64,000 bases of DNA from Lachnoclostridium phytofermentans (GCF_000733755.1 NZ_JPOF01000003.1:124001-188000); one strand, 5' to 3'; shown: positions 9,426 through 18,680, numbered from the stretch's first letter. The notes: a model not told the origin generated them from the letters alone. Made by a program: numbers and translations.

Positions 9426-10694
9426 TTACTTAGGCGTACGAGTTTTAATATGTCTCATAATGAAACCACTTTCAGGCAACGATGGAATTTTTACCAGACT
9501 ATAGTACAAGTCTTGATTTGGGATCTTAAACTCTATTTTATTTACCAGAAAATTAAGGCTTACCTTCATCAGTTCTATCGTAACCCCTTCTCCCGGACAT
9601 CTATGTCCCTTGGAAGGATCCCCTCCGCCTTGAGGGACAAAATCAAATATATGCTCTTTCTTATCAGAAAAACGCTCTGGTCTGAATTTATAAGGATCTT
9701 TCCAAATCCGCGAATCATGGTTTGTACCATAAACATCAAGTATTACAAGCGTACCCTTTTTGAAACTGTATCCATTCCACATAAAATTCTTCCTTGTAAT
9801 CGCACCTAGAAAAGGGGTGAACGGATAGTAACGCCTTACTTCCTGAACAAACATTTCACGCATACTTTCATTGCCGGATCGTAATATTTTTACATATTCT
9901 TTGTGTTCATATAATGCGAAAGCAGTAAAGGTTATGAACGTTGAAATTGCAACGATTGGACGTAAAACATTGATAAGTTCTACTGCAGCCATCTGAGTAT
10001 TCAGTAGTTTTCCATCGAAATCCTTATAGTAAGCCACCTGATGAAGTGCCGAATTTCTTCCGGCTTTTAGTTTACCAGACCTGGTTCCTTCTATCATACC
10101 TCTTATCCACTTTTCTGTCCTTCTTCTTGCTTTTTTCCCTCTCCAATACTCCGGACCAACTGCACTTAACGTATTCACCATTGTACTAAAATCTTTGGAG
10201 CGATAATTAATTTCAGAGTTTGACAATGGTACCCCAGCCCATTCACATACTGACTGGCACAAAATACGGTTTACTTCATCATAGAGTACGATAACCTTCC
10301 CTACTCTCTCCCACCTTTCAATTGCCTCTTGCCATTTTTTCGTTGTAATCTTTGTTAGCCTATCTTGCTGTTCCTGATTTAGGATGGACATGAAAAGTTC
10401 CTTTCTGTGAAGATGCTTCCGACCGTCCATCGTTTGAATTGCATTTTCTCCAAAAAGTGTTTTCTGTACTCTCTTTGGTAAAGCTCCTTTTCGTTTCATT
10501 AAATAGGAATTGTAAAAAAGCTTTGACGCTTCTTTCCCACTGATACAAATAGCTCTTTTCCCGAGTAAACGTGTTTCAAATAAATCAGCGGAATACCGTT
10601 CCAGCCTGTTTTGGATAAATAGATATCCTTCTTTTAATAAAGTGAGTGTATTATCAATGCATTTATCACGTGGAATCTGTTTTCTCTCTATCAT
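9426..10694 (-). CDS. CYP152-type cytochrome P450, fatty-acid peroxygenase
   Basis: A 422-residue heme enzyme of the CYP152 class, which uses hydrogen peroxide directly to hydroxylate or decarboxylate fatty acids and needs no redox partner. Heme-ligand Cys366 lies in GHRCPGEG. The helix-I segment has INVLRPIVAIS, whose Arg245-Pro246 replaces the usual acid-alcohol pair and binds the fatty-acid carboxylate in this class. EVRRYYPFTP is the ExxR helix. The ATG at 10694 has AGGAG about 12 nt upstream. No ferredoxin or reductase is adjacent, consistent with peroxygenase chemistry. It may detoxify peroxide or modify membrane lipids. Confidence 0.9.
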   Translation of the reverse strand: MIERKQIPRDKCIDNTLTLLKEGYLFIQNRLERYSADLFETRLLGKRAICISGKEASKLFYNSYLMKRKGALPKRVQKTLFGENAIQTMDGRKHLHRKELFMSILNQEQQDRLTKITTKKWQEAIERWERVGKVIVLYDEVNRILCQSVCEWAGVPLSNSEINYRSKDFSTMVNTLSAVGPEYWRGKKARRRTEKWIRGMIEGTRSGKLKAGRNSALHQVAYYKDFDGKLLNTQMAAVELINVLRPIVAISTFITFTAFALYEHKEYVKILRSGNESMREMFVQEVRRYYPFTPFLGAITRKNFMWNGYSFKKGTLVILDVYGTNHDSRIWKDPYKFRPERFSDKKEHIFDFVPQGGGDPSKGHRCPGEGVTIELMKVSLNFLVNKIEFKIPNQDLYYSLVKIPSLPESGFIMRHIKTRTPK

Positions 10695-10989
10695 CTTCGT
10701 TTTCTACTCCTATCAAATTTTCTTCAATAATGCTTTCATGAAGATAACATAGGCATACATTTCTTTTTTGATTCCTTGTTACTTAGCCATATGTTGATAG
10801 GTTAATAATTCCACCATATTTATAAATTATTCATATTATAGAAGGAGTCTCATCGATTGCTAGGTATTAAGCTGTTATGCAATATATTTTATTTATTTTT
10901 ATCAAATATAATTAAGCAAGGACTATGAATTTAGCCTTAACATCCTTCTGTGATTTTAATCTAACCGTTTATACCTTACCGTTTATACC

Positions 10990-11337
10990 TTACCGTCTAT
11001 ATCTTACCCTCCACTCATAGACTCCTAAGATTGCACACCCAACTCCATAACACAAAATATCCTTCCAATCAAAGGTTGAACCAAGAATGATTCGAAAGAA
11101 TGAATTGTTCTGCAATCCTAACACCTGTACCAGTTTAAAATATTGTAAAACCTCCACTCCTACTGCAAAGATAAATAGATATAATGGTAGTAGGGCGTAT
11201 TTTACTGGGATTATAATACGTATTGCAGTGTAAAGAACGATAACAACCAACACATCTCCAAGATATGGGCGCACAAAGTTATCATGTATAAACAATGCAA
11301 TCAGAACCTCAACAAATAGCAATATGATACATGCCAC
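10990..11337 (-). CDS. DUF2809-family membrane protein
   Basis: Small protein with three or four hydrophobic segments and the DUF2809 pattern: FIHDNFVRPYLGDVLVV near residue 15, and a C-terminal TFDWKDILCYGVGC. The only usable start in the window frame is GTG 11337. Without an ATG, the frame stays open about 19 codons further upstream to 11394, and the residues there (KRNYRIKYT) look like a normal N-terminus for the family. AAAAGGAC lies upstream. It follows the YjbR gene by 43 bases and is probably co-transcribed. Function unknown. Confidence 0.7.
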   Translation of the reverse strand: MACIILLFVEVLIALFIHDNFVRPYLGDVLVVIVLYTAIRIIIPVKYALLPLYLFIFAVGVEVLQYFKLVQVLGLQNNSFFRIILGSTFDWKDILCYGVGCAILGVYEWRVRYRR

Positions 11338-11380
11338 TGTATATTTTATTCTATAGTTTCTTTTTTCGTCCTTTTGTAAG

Positions 11381-11695
11381 CTAATAGCTCTCCTCTATCA
11401 TACTTTTTATATCATCTTTCGGAACGGTTCCATCTAAAATAATGGAATTCCAGTGTTCTTTGTTCAAATGGTAGGCTGGAACTACCGATGTGTATACAGT
11501 TCGAAAGAAGTCCCTTGATTCTGGGTTGCATTTTACATTAATCCAAATCAAGCCGTCCTTTTCATAGATCCATGCAAATACTTTTTCATTTTCCTTATGC
11601 CGCATTACAGTCCAGTTCGTATCGTGGAAGGGGTAGTCTTCGTAGACGTCTTTAAGGCATAAGCAGTAATCAATTATATCGGAGCGTAGTTTCAT
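11381..11695 (-). CDS. MmcQ/YjbR-family protein
   Basis: A 104-residue protein of the YjbR/MmcQ fold, which resembles a double-stranded DNA-binding domain. The family pattern is visible as YEDYPFHDTNWTVMRHKENEK near residue 15 (given only up to 20 residues), then VFAWIYEKDGLIWINVKC and a C-terminal HLNKEHWNSIILDGTVP. ATG 11695 is preferred over a GTG 21 bases upstream that has no binding site. The site for the ATG, AAAGG, is weakly placed. It heads a likely two-gene unit with the DUF2809 gene. Cellular role unknown. Confidence 0.8.
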   Translation of the reverse strand: MKLRSDIIDYCLCLKDVYEDYPFHDTNWTVMRHKENEKVFAWIYEKDGLIWINVKCNPESRDFFRTVYTSVVPAYHLNKEHWNSIILDGTVPKDDIKSMIEESY

Positions 11696-11900
11696 TTTGG
11701 ATGGCTGACCTTTCACTGTTTTAAATTAAAATATACATATTATGTACTATTATATAGAGGTTCTTTTATAAAAAAATAACCTACAATATAGAATGGAACA
11801 AGTTATCCTATTATACTATACTGTAGGTAGACATATCAAATTTTATCTTATTTATTTCCAGCGGCTTGCTTGCACTCTTTTATAAATTAATCATCTTCTT

Positions 11901-12566
11901 TTATTCCCAATGAAAGTTTTTGGTGCCTGCTCCTATCTCAAAGTGGTATTTCACGATTCCTAAGTCTATCTTACTATAAAATCCAATACCAGCCTTCGTA
12001 GATACTTTATCCCCATTAAGTAAAAACAAAAACTTCTGTTGGTTCATCGCAGTCGGTGCAAGTAATGCCGCATTAACGCCATTTTGAAACCACTCAGGAG
12101 TCTCACCTTTTACTTTCATTACAGCTTCTTTCTCTTTTGATTTATGAGGATTTCCCTGTGTTTTTCCATATCCAATAGCAATCACAAGGCACAATTTTTC
12201 CCCTGGGTTAACCACAAATGCAGTCTTAATCTTTTTGTATGTCATAGCTACCCAACAAGTATTAAGACCTAGTTGCTGAGCTTTTAATACAACTTTCTCA
12301 CCATAGTATCCACATTTTTCATCCAACTCACTGCTTTTCTTCCCGACAATCGCGATATAATTTCTAACACCAGTGAACTTACCATAGTGTGCCATCAATC
12401 CATCAAATCCCTTGGGTTCATCCACAACAAGTTGCATATTCAGTCCACTTTCTTTGTTACAACTCTGAATATATGACATTAATTCTGTCTTCACCTCATC
12501 ATCAATAGATTTGTCCGTATATGCACGAACAGAGTGTCTCTGTTCTATTGCTTGTAATAATTCCAT
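11901..12566 (-). CDS. TM1586-type nitroreductase-family protein
   Basis: A 221-residue flavoprotein-like protein. It starts MELLQAIEQRHSVRAYTDK, the FMN-phosphate-binding motif of nitroreductases, and continues with two half-domains as in the TM1586 subgroup: GLNTCWVAMTY around 110, and AALLAPTAMNQQKF around 180. ATG 12566 is preceded by GGGAGGA and is favoured over upstream in-frame starts that would overlap the regulator gene. It lies 19 bases behind an ArsR gene and is very likely co-transcribed with and controlled by it. Substrate unknown. Confidence 0.85.
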   Translation of the reverse strand: MELLQAIEQRHSVRAYTDKSIDDEVKTELMSYIQSCNKESGLNMQLVVDEPKGFDGLMAHYGKFTGVRNYIAIVGKKSSELDEKCGYYGEKVVLKAQQLGLNTCWVAMTYKKIKTAFVVNPGEKLCLVIAIGYGKTQGNPHKSKEKEAVMKVKGETPEWFQNGVNAALLAPTAMNQQKFLFLLNGDKVSTKAGIGFYSKIDLGIVKYHFEIGAGTKNFHWE

Positions 12567-12585
12567 ATAAAATTCCTCCCTTGAT

Positions 12586-12945
12586 TCAATCATATTCTCC
12601 ACTTCTATCTGGAACATTTTTCATGATTTTCTTTATATCAGAAAAGAGCGTTATCATTTTTTCAATCTCACATTCTTCTGGATCTAAGTAATAAAAGATT
12701 AAGGTACCTTCTTTACGTGCTTTTACAATTCCTGTATCCTTTAATATTTGCATATGGTGAGATACCGCTGGTCTTGATAAATTCGTTTTCTCTGCAATAT
12801 CAACAACTCTACTTCCACTGCATTCTCCACTAAGCATAATACAAAGTAAATGCTGCCTTGTTTCATCACCAAGTGCTGTGAGTACCTTTTGACACGATTT
12901 GAACTCTTCTTGCAACCTTTCAATATCATAAATTGTATTCGCCAT
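12586..12945 (-). CDS. ArsR-family winged-helix repressor
   Basis: A 119-residue regulator. LTALGDETRQHLLCIMLSGE and the recognition segment NLSRPAVSHHMQILKDTGIV (about 63-82) are typical of ArsR/SmtB proteins. The usual ELCVC metal box is absent, so it may respond to redox or small molecules rather than metals. GGAG precedes the ATG. First gene of a two-gene operon with the nitroreductase, so it probably represses its own transcript. Confidence 0.88.
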   Translation of the reverse strand: MANTIYDIERLQEEFKSCQKVLTALGDETRQHLLCIMLSGECSGSRVVDIAEKTNLSRPAVSHHMQILKDTGIVKARKEGTLIFYYLDPEECEIEKMITLFSDIKKIMKNVPDRSGEYD

Positions 12946-13299
12946 ACTAATACTCCAATCTGTTTAAACTCTTGAACACTTGGTATTATAACATATAATT
13001 TTCATCATATTTAATCCGTAAAGAAAATCAAGATGCTTATCTTACCGTGTATTCAAAGATGTCTTTCATTCAATAGAAAATTATTCAGTATAGATGATGT
13101 TTTTCAATCCTCATTGCTGATTCACAGGTACGTATCCTCTTCTCTTATCCTAAGGATAAACAATCACTTATGTAAGAGTCAAAAAAGAGCTTAGATAAGT
13201 AATCCATTTACAAAATACATGTTATATATCAACTAGGAGATTTACAAATTTTAGCGTACTATTTGTAAAAATAATGTATATTTTGTATGTTTCTATTTA
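12946..13299. other. divergent intergenic region
   Basis: About 350 AT-rich bases between the ArsR operon and the pectate lyase promoter. A TATAAT (minus strand, 12985-12990) lies about 40 bases before the ArsR start. No gene seen. Confidence 0.4.
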
Positions 13300-13328
13300 T
13301 TGTAAACGCTTACAATATATGTTAAAAT
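13300..13328 (+). promoter_or_regulatory. pectate lyase promoter with cre-like operator
   Basis: TTGTAA (13300-13305), 17 bases, then TAAAAT (13323-13328) forms a promoter about 145 bases upstream of the start codon. The perfect palindrome TGTAAACGCTTACA (13301-13314) matches the CcpA/LacI-family operator consensus TGWNANCGNTNWCA and overlaps the -35 element, so it should work as a repression site. Confidence 0.65.
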
Positions 13329-13471
13329 GAGAATGACAAAAAATAAGACTAGTTAGTTTATATTATAAAAAAGGAGGGTTGATTTCAAACGAAAGATAAT
13401 ACCGAGTCAAAGCTTAGAGCATGATACCTTTAATTATTCACAGACAAATAATAAAATAAAGGGGAATTATA

Positions 13472-14485
13472 ATGGCAAAAATATTGAAAAAAGTAAGTTT
13501 ATTGCTTGTTTGTGTAATGTTTGTTGGTTTATTTCACTCTGTTCCTGCAAAGGCAGCAACTACATATTATTATGTTTCAACAACAGGTAGCGACTCAAAT
13601 AATGGCACTACGAAGTCAACAGCTTTTAAAACTCTTACAAAAGCTTTAACGAAAGCTAGTGCGGGAACAACAATTTTTGTTTTAAATGGAACTTACAGTT
13701 ATTCTACGACATTTAAACTAACTAGTAATGGAACGGCATCTGAACCAATAAAAATATTAAACTATAGCGGACATAGTCCTGTGATTGATTTCTCTAGCCA
13801 AGCATATGCAGATAGTTCTAGAGGTTTTCAAATATCAGGTAATTATTGGATTATCGCTGGTTTAACGATAACTGGTGCAGGGGATAACGGAATACATATC
13901 AGTGGAAACAATAACCGAGTGCAAGATTGTTTTATCACCAAGTGCGGAGATACTGGTTTACAGATCAGTAATGGTGGATCTTATAATTCAATAACTCGCG
14001 TGACTTCCACTTACAATTATGATAGTAAAACGAATGGTGAGAATGCGGATGGTTTTGCAGCGAAATTAAGTATCGGACCTGGAAATGTTTTTACTTCCTG
14101 CAAAGCATACAATAATTCCGACGATGGATTTGACTTTTATGACGCCAAAAACATCGTTAAGGTATATGACAGTGAAGCATCCTATAGCGGAGTAGGATCT
14201 GGTAATGGAAACGGTTTTAAAGTTGGTGGAAATTACTCAGCGGATAATCATTATCTTGAAAATTGTACTGCCACAGGAAATCGTTCTAGAGGTTTTGACC
14301 AAAATAACAATACAGGTTATATTACCTTAGTAAATTGTACTGGAACTAAAAACAACGTAAACTTCTATTTCCCAACAGCACCAGCTTCTGGAAAACATAA
14401 ATTTACTGGTTGTATCTCTTCTGGTGGGGCAAGCAAGGATAAAATTGTAGGAGCTACTGTTACAAACTGTTCTTTTTATCAGTAG
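13472..14485 (+). CDS. secreted pectate lyase, polysaccharide lyase family 9
   Basis: A 337-residue secreted right-handed beta-helix protein. A signal peptide (Lys-rich start, hydrophobic core, cleavage after VPAKA near residue 28) precedes YYYVSTTGSDSNNGTTKSTA, the usual PL9 entry strand. The calcium-site acids lie in ENADGF (Glu190, Asp193) and NSDDGFDFYD (Asp217, Asp218, Asp221, Asp224). The likely catalytic base is Lys250 in NGNGFKVGG. PL9 enzymes cleave polygalacturonate by beta-elimination. AAAGGGG precedes the ATG. The 5' leader is about 145 bases. No carbohydrate-binding or dockerin module is attached, so it acts as a free enzyme. Carbon-catabolite control is suggested by the operator upstream. 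Confidence 0.88.
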   Translation: MAKILKKVSLLLVCVMFVGLFHSVPAKAATTYYYVSTTGSDSNNGTTKSTAFKTLTKALTKASAGTTIFVLNGTYSYSTTFKLTSNGTASEPIKILNYSGHSPVIDFSSQAYADSSRGFQISGNYWIIAGLTITGAGDNGIHISGNNNRVQDCFITKCGDTGLQISNGGSYNSITRVTSTYNYDSKTNGENADGFAAKLSIGPGNVFTSCKAYNNSDDGFDFYDAKNIVKVYDSEASYSGVGSGNGNGFKVGGNYSADNHYLENCTATGNRSRGFDQNNNTGYITLVNCTGTKNNVNFYFPTAPASGKHKFTGCISSGGASKDKIVGATVTNCSFYQ

Positions 14486-14641
14486 TTATAATACTATTTA
14501 ATCCGTTTTGACGTATTAAGTTTTGAATCGGAGAAAGCTTGATTTTAAGGAATTTTTATACCTTAGTAATATTTTTATTAACGTAGAGTACTTAGTATCA
14601 AATTTTAATTATCAGGGGTTTTAATGTGAATAATTAAGGGG

Positions 14642-14684
14642 AAAGCCGCTGTATGTGACCATGTGGATCACATACAGCGGCTTT
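14642..14684 (+). terminator. large perfect hairpin downstream of the pectate lyase gene
   Basis: A 17-bp stem AAAGCCGCTGTATGTGA (14642-14658) and its complement (14668-14684) with a 9-base loop, about 160 bases after the stop. No long T run follows on either strand, so it may end or stabilise the transcript. Confidence 0.55.
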
Positions 14685-14832
14685 GAAATTCTCAGTTTTG
14701 GTAAAAACATCGAATTATATAACTTAACGTTTGTCCCATTTTAGTAAACGAACATTGCCATTAGATCCTTCCCTAAGGCACACTACAGATTTTCACTTTT
14801 AGATTACACCTTTCTAAGAATACAAAAATAAT

Positions 14833-14864
14833 GCGTACAAATAGCTATACTCCTATTTGTACGC
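14833..14864 (-). terminator. terminator of the YeeE/YedE operon
   Basis: An 11-bp inverted repeat GCGTACAAATA (14833-14843 and 14854-14864). On the minus strand it is followed by ATTATTTTTG. It lies 12 bases after the end of the second transporter gene. Confidence 0.8.
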
Positions 14865-14875
14865 ACATTAAATTA

Positions 14876-15445
14876 TTAATTCACTTTATTCTTTCTTCCT
14901 CTTAGTGGAATCGCATAGGCTACTACCATCAATAAAATTCCTACAATTAACAATCCAAGATATCCGATTTCAAATACCGAAGGGAACTTATCTGATATAT
15001 TAAAAAGTGTTAATTTGCCTAAGTCCATTGCTTTAAATAATCCTGTGTTCTTCCAGAAACCATATGTCAATGAAAATGCAAATGCTCCTACAAGTCCACC
15101 GATTACCGCAGCAATCGCTTTACGAATTCCATTTGTGCCGGTTGCGGCAACACAGGTCCCTGGGCAAGTACCTACGGAGCCAAAACCAAATCCAAAGATT
15201 AGACCACCAACCACAACGCCAAGATGGGTAGATTTAATACTTAAATGTGAGATATTGAATATTCCAAGAGCAATTGCTATGGATAATAATACGCTGGAAA
15301 ATCCAATACCAAATACAATAATCTTCATTAATGATAAATCTTGTAAACGAAGCATCGACAATAGCTTTTTAGGGTTTGATGCACCTACCAGATACAAAGC
15401 AAATCCGAAAAGTCCTCCTAAAATAATTGCAAGTAAGATTTCCAT
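14876..15445 (-). CDS. YeeE/YedE-family sulfur transporter half, second subunit
   Basis: A 189-residue membrane protein with about five hydrophobic segments. The motif GSVGTCPGTCVAATG carries the paired cysteines that in YeeE/YedE proteins relay thiosulfate or other sulfur compounds through the membrane. Its ATG shares one base with the stop codon of the upstream half (TAATG), so the two are translationally coupled and probably form one transporter. Family known; substrate (thiosulfate or selenium species) is inference. Confidence 0.82.
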   Translation of the reverse strand: MEILLAIILGGLFGFALYLVGASNPKKLLSMLRLQDLSLMKIIVFGIGFSSVLLSIAIALGIFNISHLSIKSTHLGVVVGGLIFGFGFGSVGTCPGTCVAATGTNGIRKAIAAVIGGLVGAFAFSLTYGFWKNTGLFKAMDLGKLTLFNISDKFPSVFEIGYLGLLIVGILLMVVAYAIPLRGRKNKVN

Positions 15446-16050
15446 TACTTTGCACCTCCTTTTGAATTATGTCTCATTCCTATAATAATTGCAGTTGGTA
15501 TAGCTACTGCAAACACAGCCGCTGCAAAGATATATCCACTCACCGATCCTTGCATTATTCCACTCATCATATGGCCACTGGTACATCCATCTGCCATACG
15601 TGCACCATATAGAAGTAAAAAACCTCCTATAAAACTTGGTAAATAGAGCTTTGCTAAATTCTGTTTCTGTTTTGGTAGTTTAGGTATTTCTGGTATTTCA
15701 TGCAGCTCTAAGGTATCATCCAACTCTTTTTTATTGCGTTTTTTCGTTACCATATAGGCAATATAAGCGCCAACTGGAATTGCTAATACGAATATAAAAT
15801 CATAATTCAGTGGATTTTTTATATCCTTAGCTAATTTACCTTCACTCTTATCATAATAAGCATTACTGCTTCTATATCCTGACTCTCTAGAATTATCTTC
15901 CGAAATCACGTCTGGATCTATCGTAGAATGGACTATTCCTGATAGAACTGAAAACTGTGTAGATACTCCAACAGGTTTTACAATTAATGCTGCAAGGAAG
16001 AACACTGTTCCTAAAACAAGTGCCTTCGCTATCCAATTTTTCGATTTCAT
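15445..16050 (-). CDS. YeeE/YedE-family sulfur transporter half, first subunit
   Basis: A 201-residue membrane protein with one N-terminal membrane segment, an extracytoplasmic loop, and three further segments. It contains the conserved MADGCTSGHMMSG motif of YeeE/YedE. Together with the next gene it supplies the two cysteine motifs usually found in one polypeptide, so the transporter is split here. AAAGGGG precedes the ATG. No sulfurtransferase or TusA gene is adjacent. Confidence 0.82.
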   Translation of the reverse strand: MKSKNWIAKALVLGTVFFLAALIVKPVGVSTQFSVLSGIVHSTIDPDVISEDNSRESGYRSSNAYYDKSEGKLAKDIKNPLNYDFIFVLAIPVGAYIAYMVTKKRNKKELDDTLELHEIPEIPKLPKQKQNLAKLYLPSFIGGFLLLYGARMADGCTSGHMMSGIMQGSVSGYIFAAAVFAVAIPTAIIIGMRHNSKGGAK

Positions 16051-16160
16051 CTCAACACCCCTTTATATTTGATAAGTTTATTATAGAGGGTTAGATTTAT
16101 TTTATCTGTAACCTAGTTACCGTGTTTCTTTTGTGAAGTACGCGAGAAAATGAAAGCTAC

Positions 16161-16206
16161 AAAAAAACCTCCCAGTGCCAGTCATTTAAAAAGAACACCA
16201 GGAGGT
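16161..16206 (-). terminator. terminator of the topoisomerase gene
   Basis: On the minus strand ACCTCCTGGTG pairs with the imperfect complement ending GGAGGT, followed directly by a run of seven T. It is about 60 bases beyond the topoisomerase stop. Confidence 0.8.
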
Positions 16207-16267
16207 ATTAATAGACTTTTAAATTTTAAAATGGTAAAGGAAAAAATCAAATCTATAAAAGATTCTT

Positions 16268-18436
16268 TTACAATTTTATTTTTGCAAAAGCTTCTGCGAA
16301 TGCATTATTTAATGGCTCACTTGCTTCTTTCTTTTGTTTATCCAAATACTTAGCAACGTCTTTCTTATTAACTCCAGCACCTTCTTTTTTACGTCTTTCC
16401 GTAAATGCTGAAAGTTTCTCCTTGTATCCACAAGAACAGCTAAATATCTGGCTTTCCCCTTTTCCTCTAAGCCCCATCTTTTTATGACAGATAGGACATC
16501 TTGCATTACTAGTTCTCTCTATTGTTTCCCTATGTCCACATTCACGGTCCTGGCAGACTAGCATCTTGCTGTTTTTGCCATTTACTAATAACATTCTCTT
16601 ACCGCATTCTGGGCATTTGGTATTGGTTAAATTATCATGACGGAACTTACCAGCACCTTCTTTGATTTCTTCAATAATCTCTTTTGTATAATCGACCATA
16701 TCATTCATTAAAACTTGTTTTTTTAGATTTCCTTTTGCTATTTGGGATAATTTCATCTCAAGCTTTGCAGTTAATTCTGGTTTCTTTAGATCCTCTGGTA
16801 CTAGTTCTAATAACTGTTTTCCCTTGGAAGTAACGAAAATATCCTTTCCACGTTTCTCCATTAAAAAAGATTTGAAAAGTTTTTCAATGATATCAGCACG
16901 GGTAGCAACCGTTCCTAGTCCACCGGTTTCTCCTAATGTTTTTACCATATCCTTTTCTTTGTCTTCTAAAAAGTTTATTGGATTTTCCATAGCAGATAAT
17001 AAACTTGCTTCATTAAAAGGCGCAGGAGGTTTTGTCTTGCCCTCAGTGATAGAGAATTGGATGTTTTTTAATACTTCATCCTTGTTTAACTTTGGTAAAG
17101 ATTCTTCTTCTGTTTCCTCATCATTTGAATTTGCATACACTTCTTTATATCCTAATGACTTTATTACCTTACCTTTTAGGGTGAATTCTTCATTTTCCAC
17201 TTGTACTTTTATTGAAGCTTCTTCATATTCACAAGGTGGAAATAATACTGATAAGAACCTTTTTACTACCAAATCATACACTTTTCTCTCATCTAAACTC
17301 ATATTATCTAGTTGAACATATTGTTCCGTTGGAATAATAGCATGATGGTCACTAACTTTTTTATTGTCTACAAAGGTTGAATTCGTAGTGATTGGTTTTC
17401 TTGCTAAGGTACTTGCTAATTTTTTATAAGGTCCAATATTAATAGCTTCCAGTCGCTCCTTTAGAGTTCCAACGATATCTGTACTTAGGTATCTTGAATC
17501 CGTCCTTGGGTAGGTTAATACTTTATGATTTTCATATAAACGTTGCATAATATTTAAAGTTTCTTTTGCTGAAAAATCAAAACGCATATTTGCTTCTCTT
17601 TGAAGCTCAGTTAGATCATATAACCCAGGGGAGTAGGACTTTTTCATTGTTGATTTTACTTCTGTAACAATACCATTCTTTCCTGTTACAGCTTTTAATA
17701 CTTCTTCAATTTTTTCTTTTTCATAAGTGACATGACTACCAGATTTCTTGTCTTTCCATGTAATCGTCATTCCATTCACTCTACCAATTAACCCATAATA
17801 AGGAACAGGTTTAAAACTTCTTATTTCTTCTTCCCTTTTAGCAATCATTGCGAGAGTAGGTGTTTGAACCCTACCACAAGAAAGACTTGCGTTATATTTT
17901 GCAGTAAGAGCTCTTGTAGCATTCATTCCAACGATCCAGTCTGATTCCGCCCTAGCTACTGCTGCTTGATAAAGATTTTCATACTCTTTTCCATCCTTTA
18001 GGTGCGCAAACCCTTCTTTGATTGCTTTATCTGTTACAGAAGAAATCCATAATCTCTTTACTGGTTTTTTATTATTTGCCTTTTCAAGTATCCATCTTGC
18101 AACTAATTCACCTTCACGACCTGCATCGGTCGCTATAATAATTTCTGATACATCTTTCCTGTTTATCTGTATCTTAACCACTTGATATTGTTTCCCAGTT
18201 TGCTTCATAACAACTAATTCAAACTTCTTAGGAAGCATAGGTAGATGCTCCATTTTCCATTCCTTATATTTTTCATCATAAGCTTCAGGATCTGCTAAAG
18301 TAACTAGATGACCTAGCCCCCAGGTGACAATATAACGTTCCCCTTCGATTGCTCCATTTATATTCTTTGTACATTTTAGTACTTTTGCTATATCTCTACC
18401 AACTGAGGGCTTCTCAGCAATTACTAATGATTTCAT
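16268..18436 (-). CDS. topB: DNA topoisomerase III (type IA)
   Basis: A 722-residue type IA topoisomerase that relaxes and decatenates DNA through a 5'-phosphotyrosine. The N-terminal TOPRIM domain starts MKSLVIAEKPSVGRDIAKVL and includes ATDAGREGELVAR. The strand-passage domain has LSCGRVQTPTLAM, and the catalytic Tyr309 is in YPRTDSRYLS. The C-terminus carries zinc-ribbon cysteines (CPECGKRM, CPICHKKM). Length is normal for the TopB of Firmicutes. The ribosome binding site is weak (GGTGAT). TopB genes of this kind occur on both chromosomes and mobile elements; nothing here links it to conjugation genes. Confidence 0.93.
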   Translation of the reverse strand: MKSLVIAEKPSVGRDIAKVLKCTKNINGAIEGERYIVTWGLGHLVTLADPEAYDEKYKEWKMEHLPMLPKKFELVVMKQTGKQYQVVKIQINRKDVSEIIIATDAGREGELVARWILEKANNKKPVKRLWISSVTDKAIKEGFAHLKDGKEYENLYQAAVARAESDWIVGMNATRALTAKYNASLSCGRVQTPTLAMIAKREEEIRSFKPVPYYGLIGRVNGMTITWKDKKSGSHVTYEKEKIEEVLKAVTGKNGIVTEVKSTMKKSYSPGLYDLTELQREANMRFDFSAKETLNIMQRLYENHKVLTYPRTDSRYLSTDIVGTLKERLEAINIGPYKKLASTLARKPITTNSTFVDNKKVSDHHAIIPTEQYVQLDNMSLDERKVYDLVVKRFLSVLFPPCEYEEASIKVQVENEEFTLKGKVIKSLGYKEVYANSNDEETEEESLPKLNKDEVLKNIQFSITEGKTKPPAPFNEASLLSAMENPINFLEDKEKDMVKTLGETGGLGTVATRADIIEKLFKSFLMEKRGKDIFVTSKGKQLLELVPEDLKKPELTAKLEMKLSQIAKGNLKKQVLMNDMVDYTKEIIEEIKEGAGKFRHDNLTNTKCPECGKRMLLVNGKNSKMLVCQDRECGHRETIERTSNARCPICHKKMGLRGKGESQIFSCSCGYKEKLSAFTERRKKEGAGVNKKDVAKYLDKQKKEASEPLNNAFAEAFAKIKL

Positions 18437-18555
18437 ATTATCACCATTGCATGTGAAAGAAACACATGGTGGTACCCTTTCTAAATTTATATTTTCATTA
18501 CGTCCAATCTGTCTATTTAACTTTTCAGGTTATGCTATCATGATATTATATAACA

Positions 18556-18585
18556 TTAACCCTACTATTACAATTATAGGGTTAA
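18556..18585. other. inverted repeat
   Basis: TTAACCCTA (18556-18564) and TAGGGTTAA (18577-18585) form a 9-bp stem between the topoisomerase gene and the frameshifted DUF6933 gene. No T run follows, so it may be an operator or a weak terminator. Confidence 0.4.
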
Positions 18586-18680
18586 GCTATCTTTAAAGTT
18601 TACTTGTGAGTTCAAAGACATGGAATTTTCAGTAAATCCAATTCATCACATCCCCACATAGTTCAACCTTAGCTTTATCT

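Noticed and set aside
13329-13471. Possible cyclic-di-GMP (GEMM-I) riboswitch in the pectate lyase leader
   Set aside because: GTCAAAGC and CAAACGAAAG loosely recall the motif, but the required helices and the conserved GACGCAAAGC do not form.
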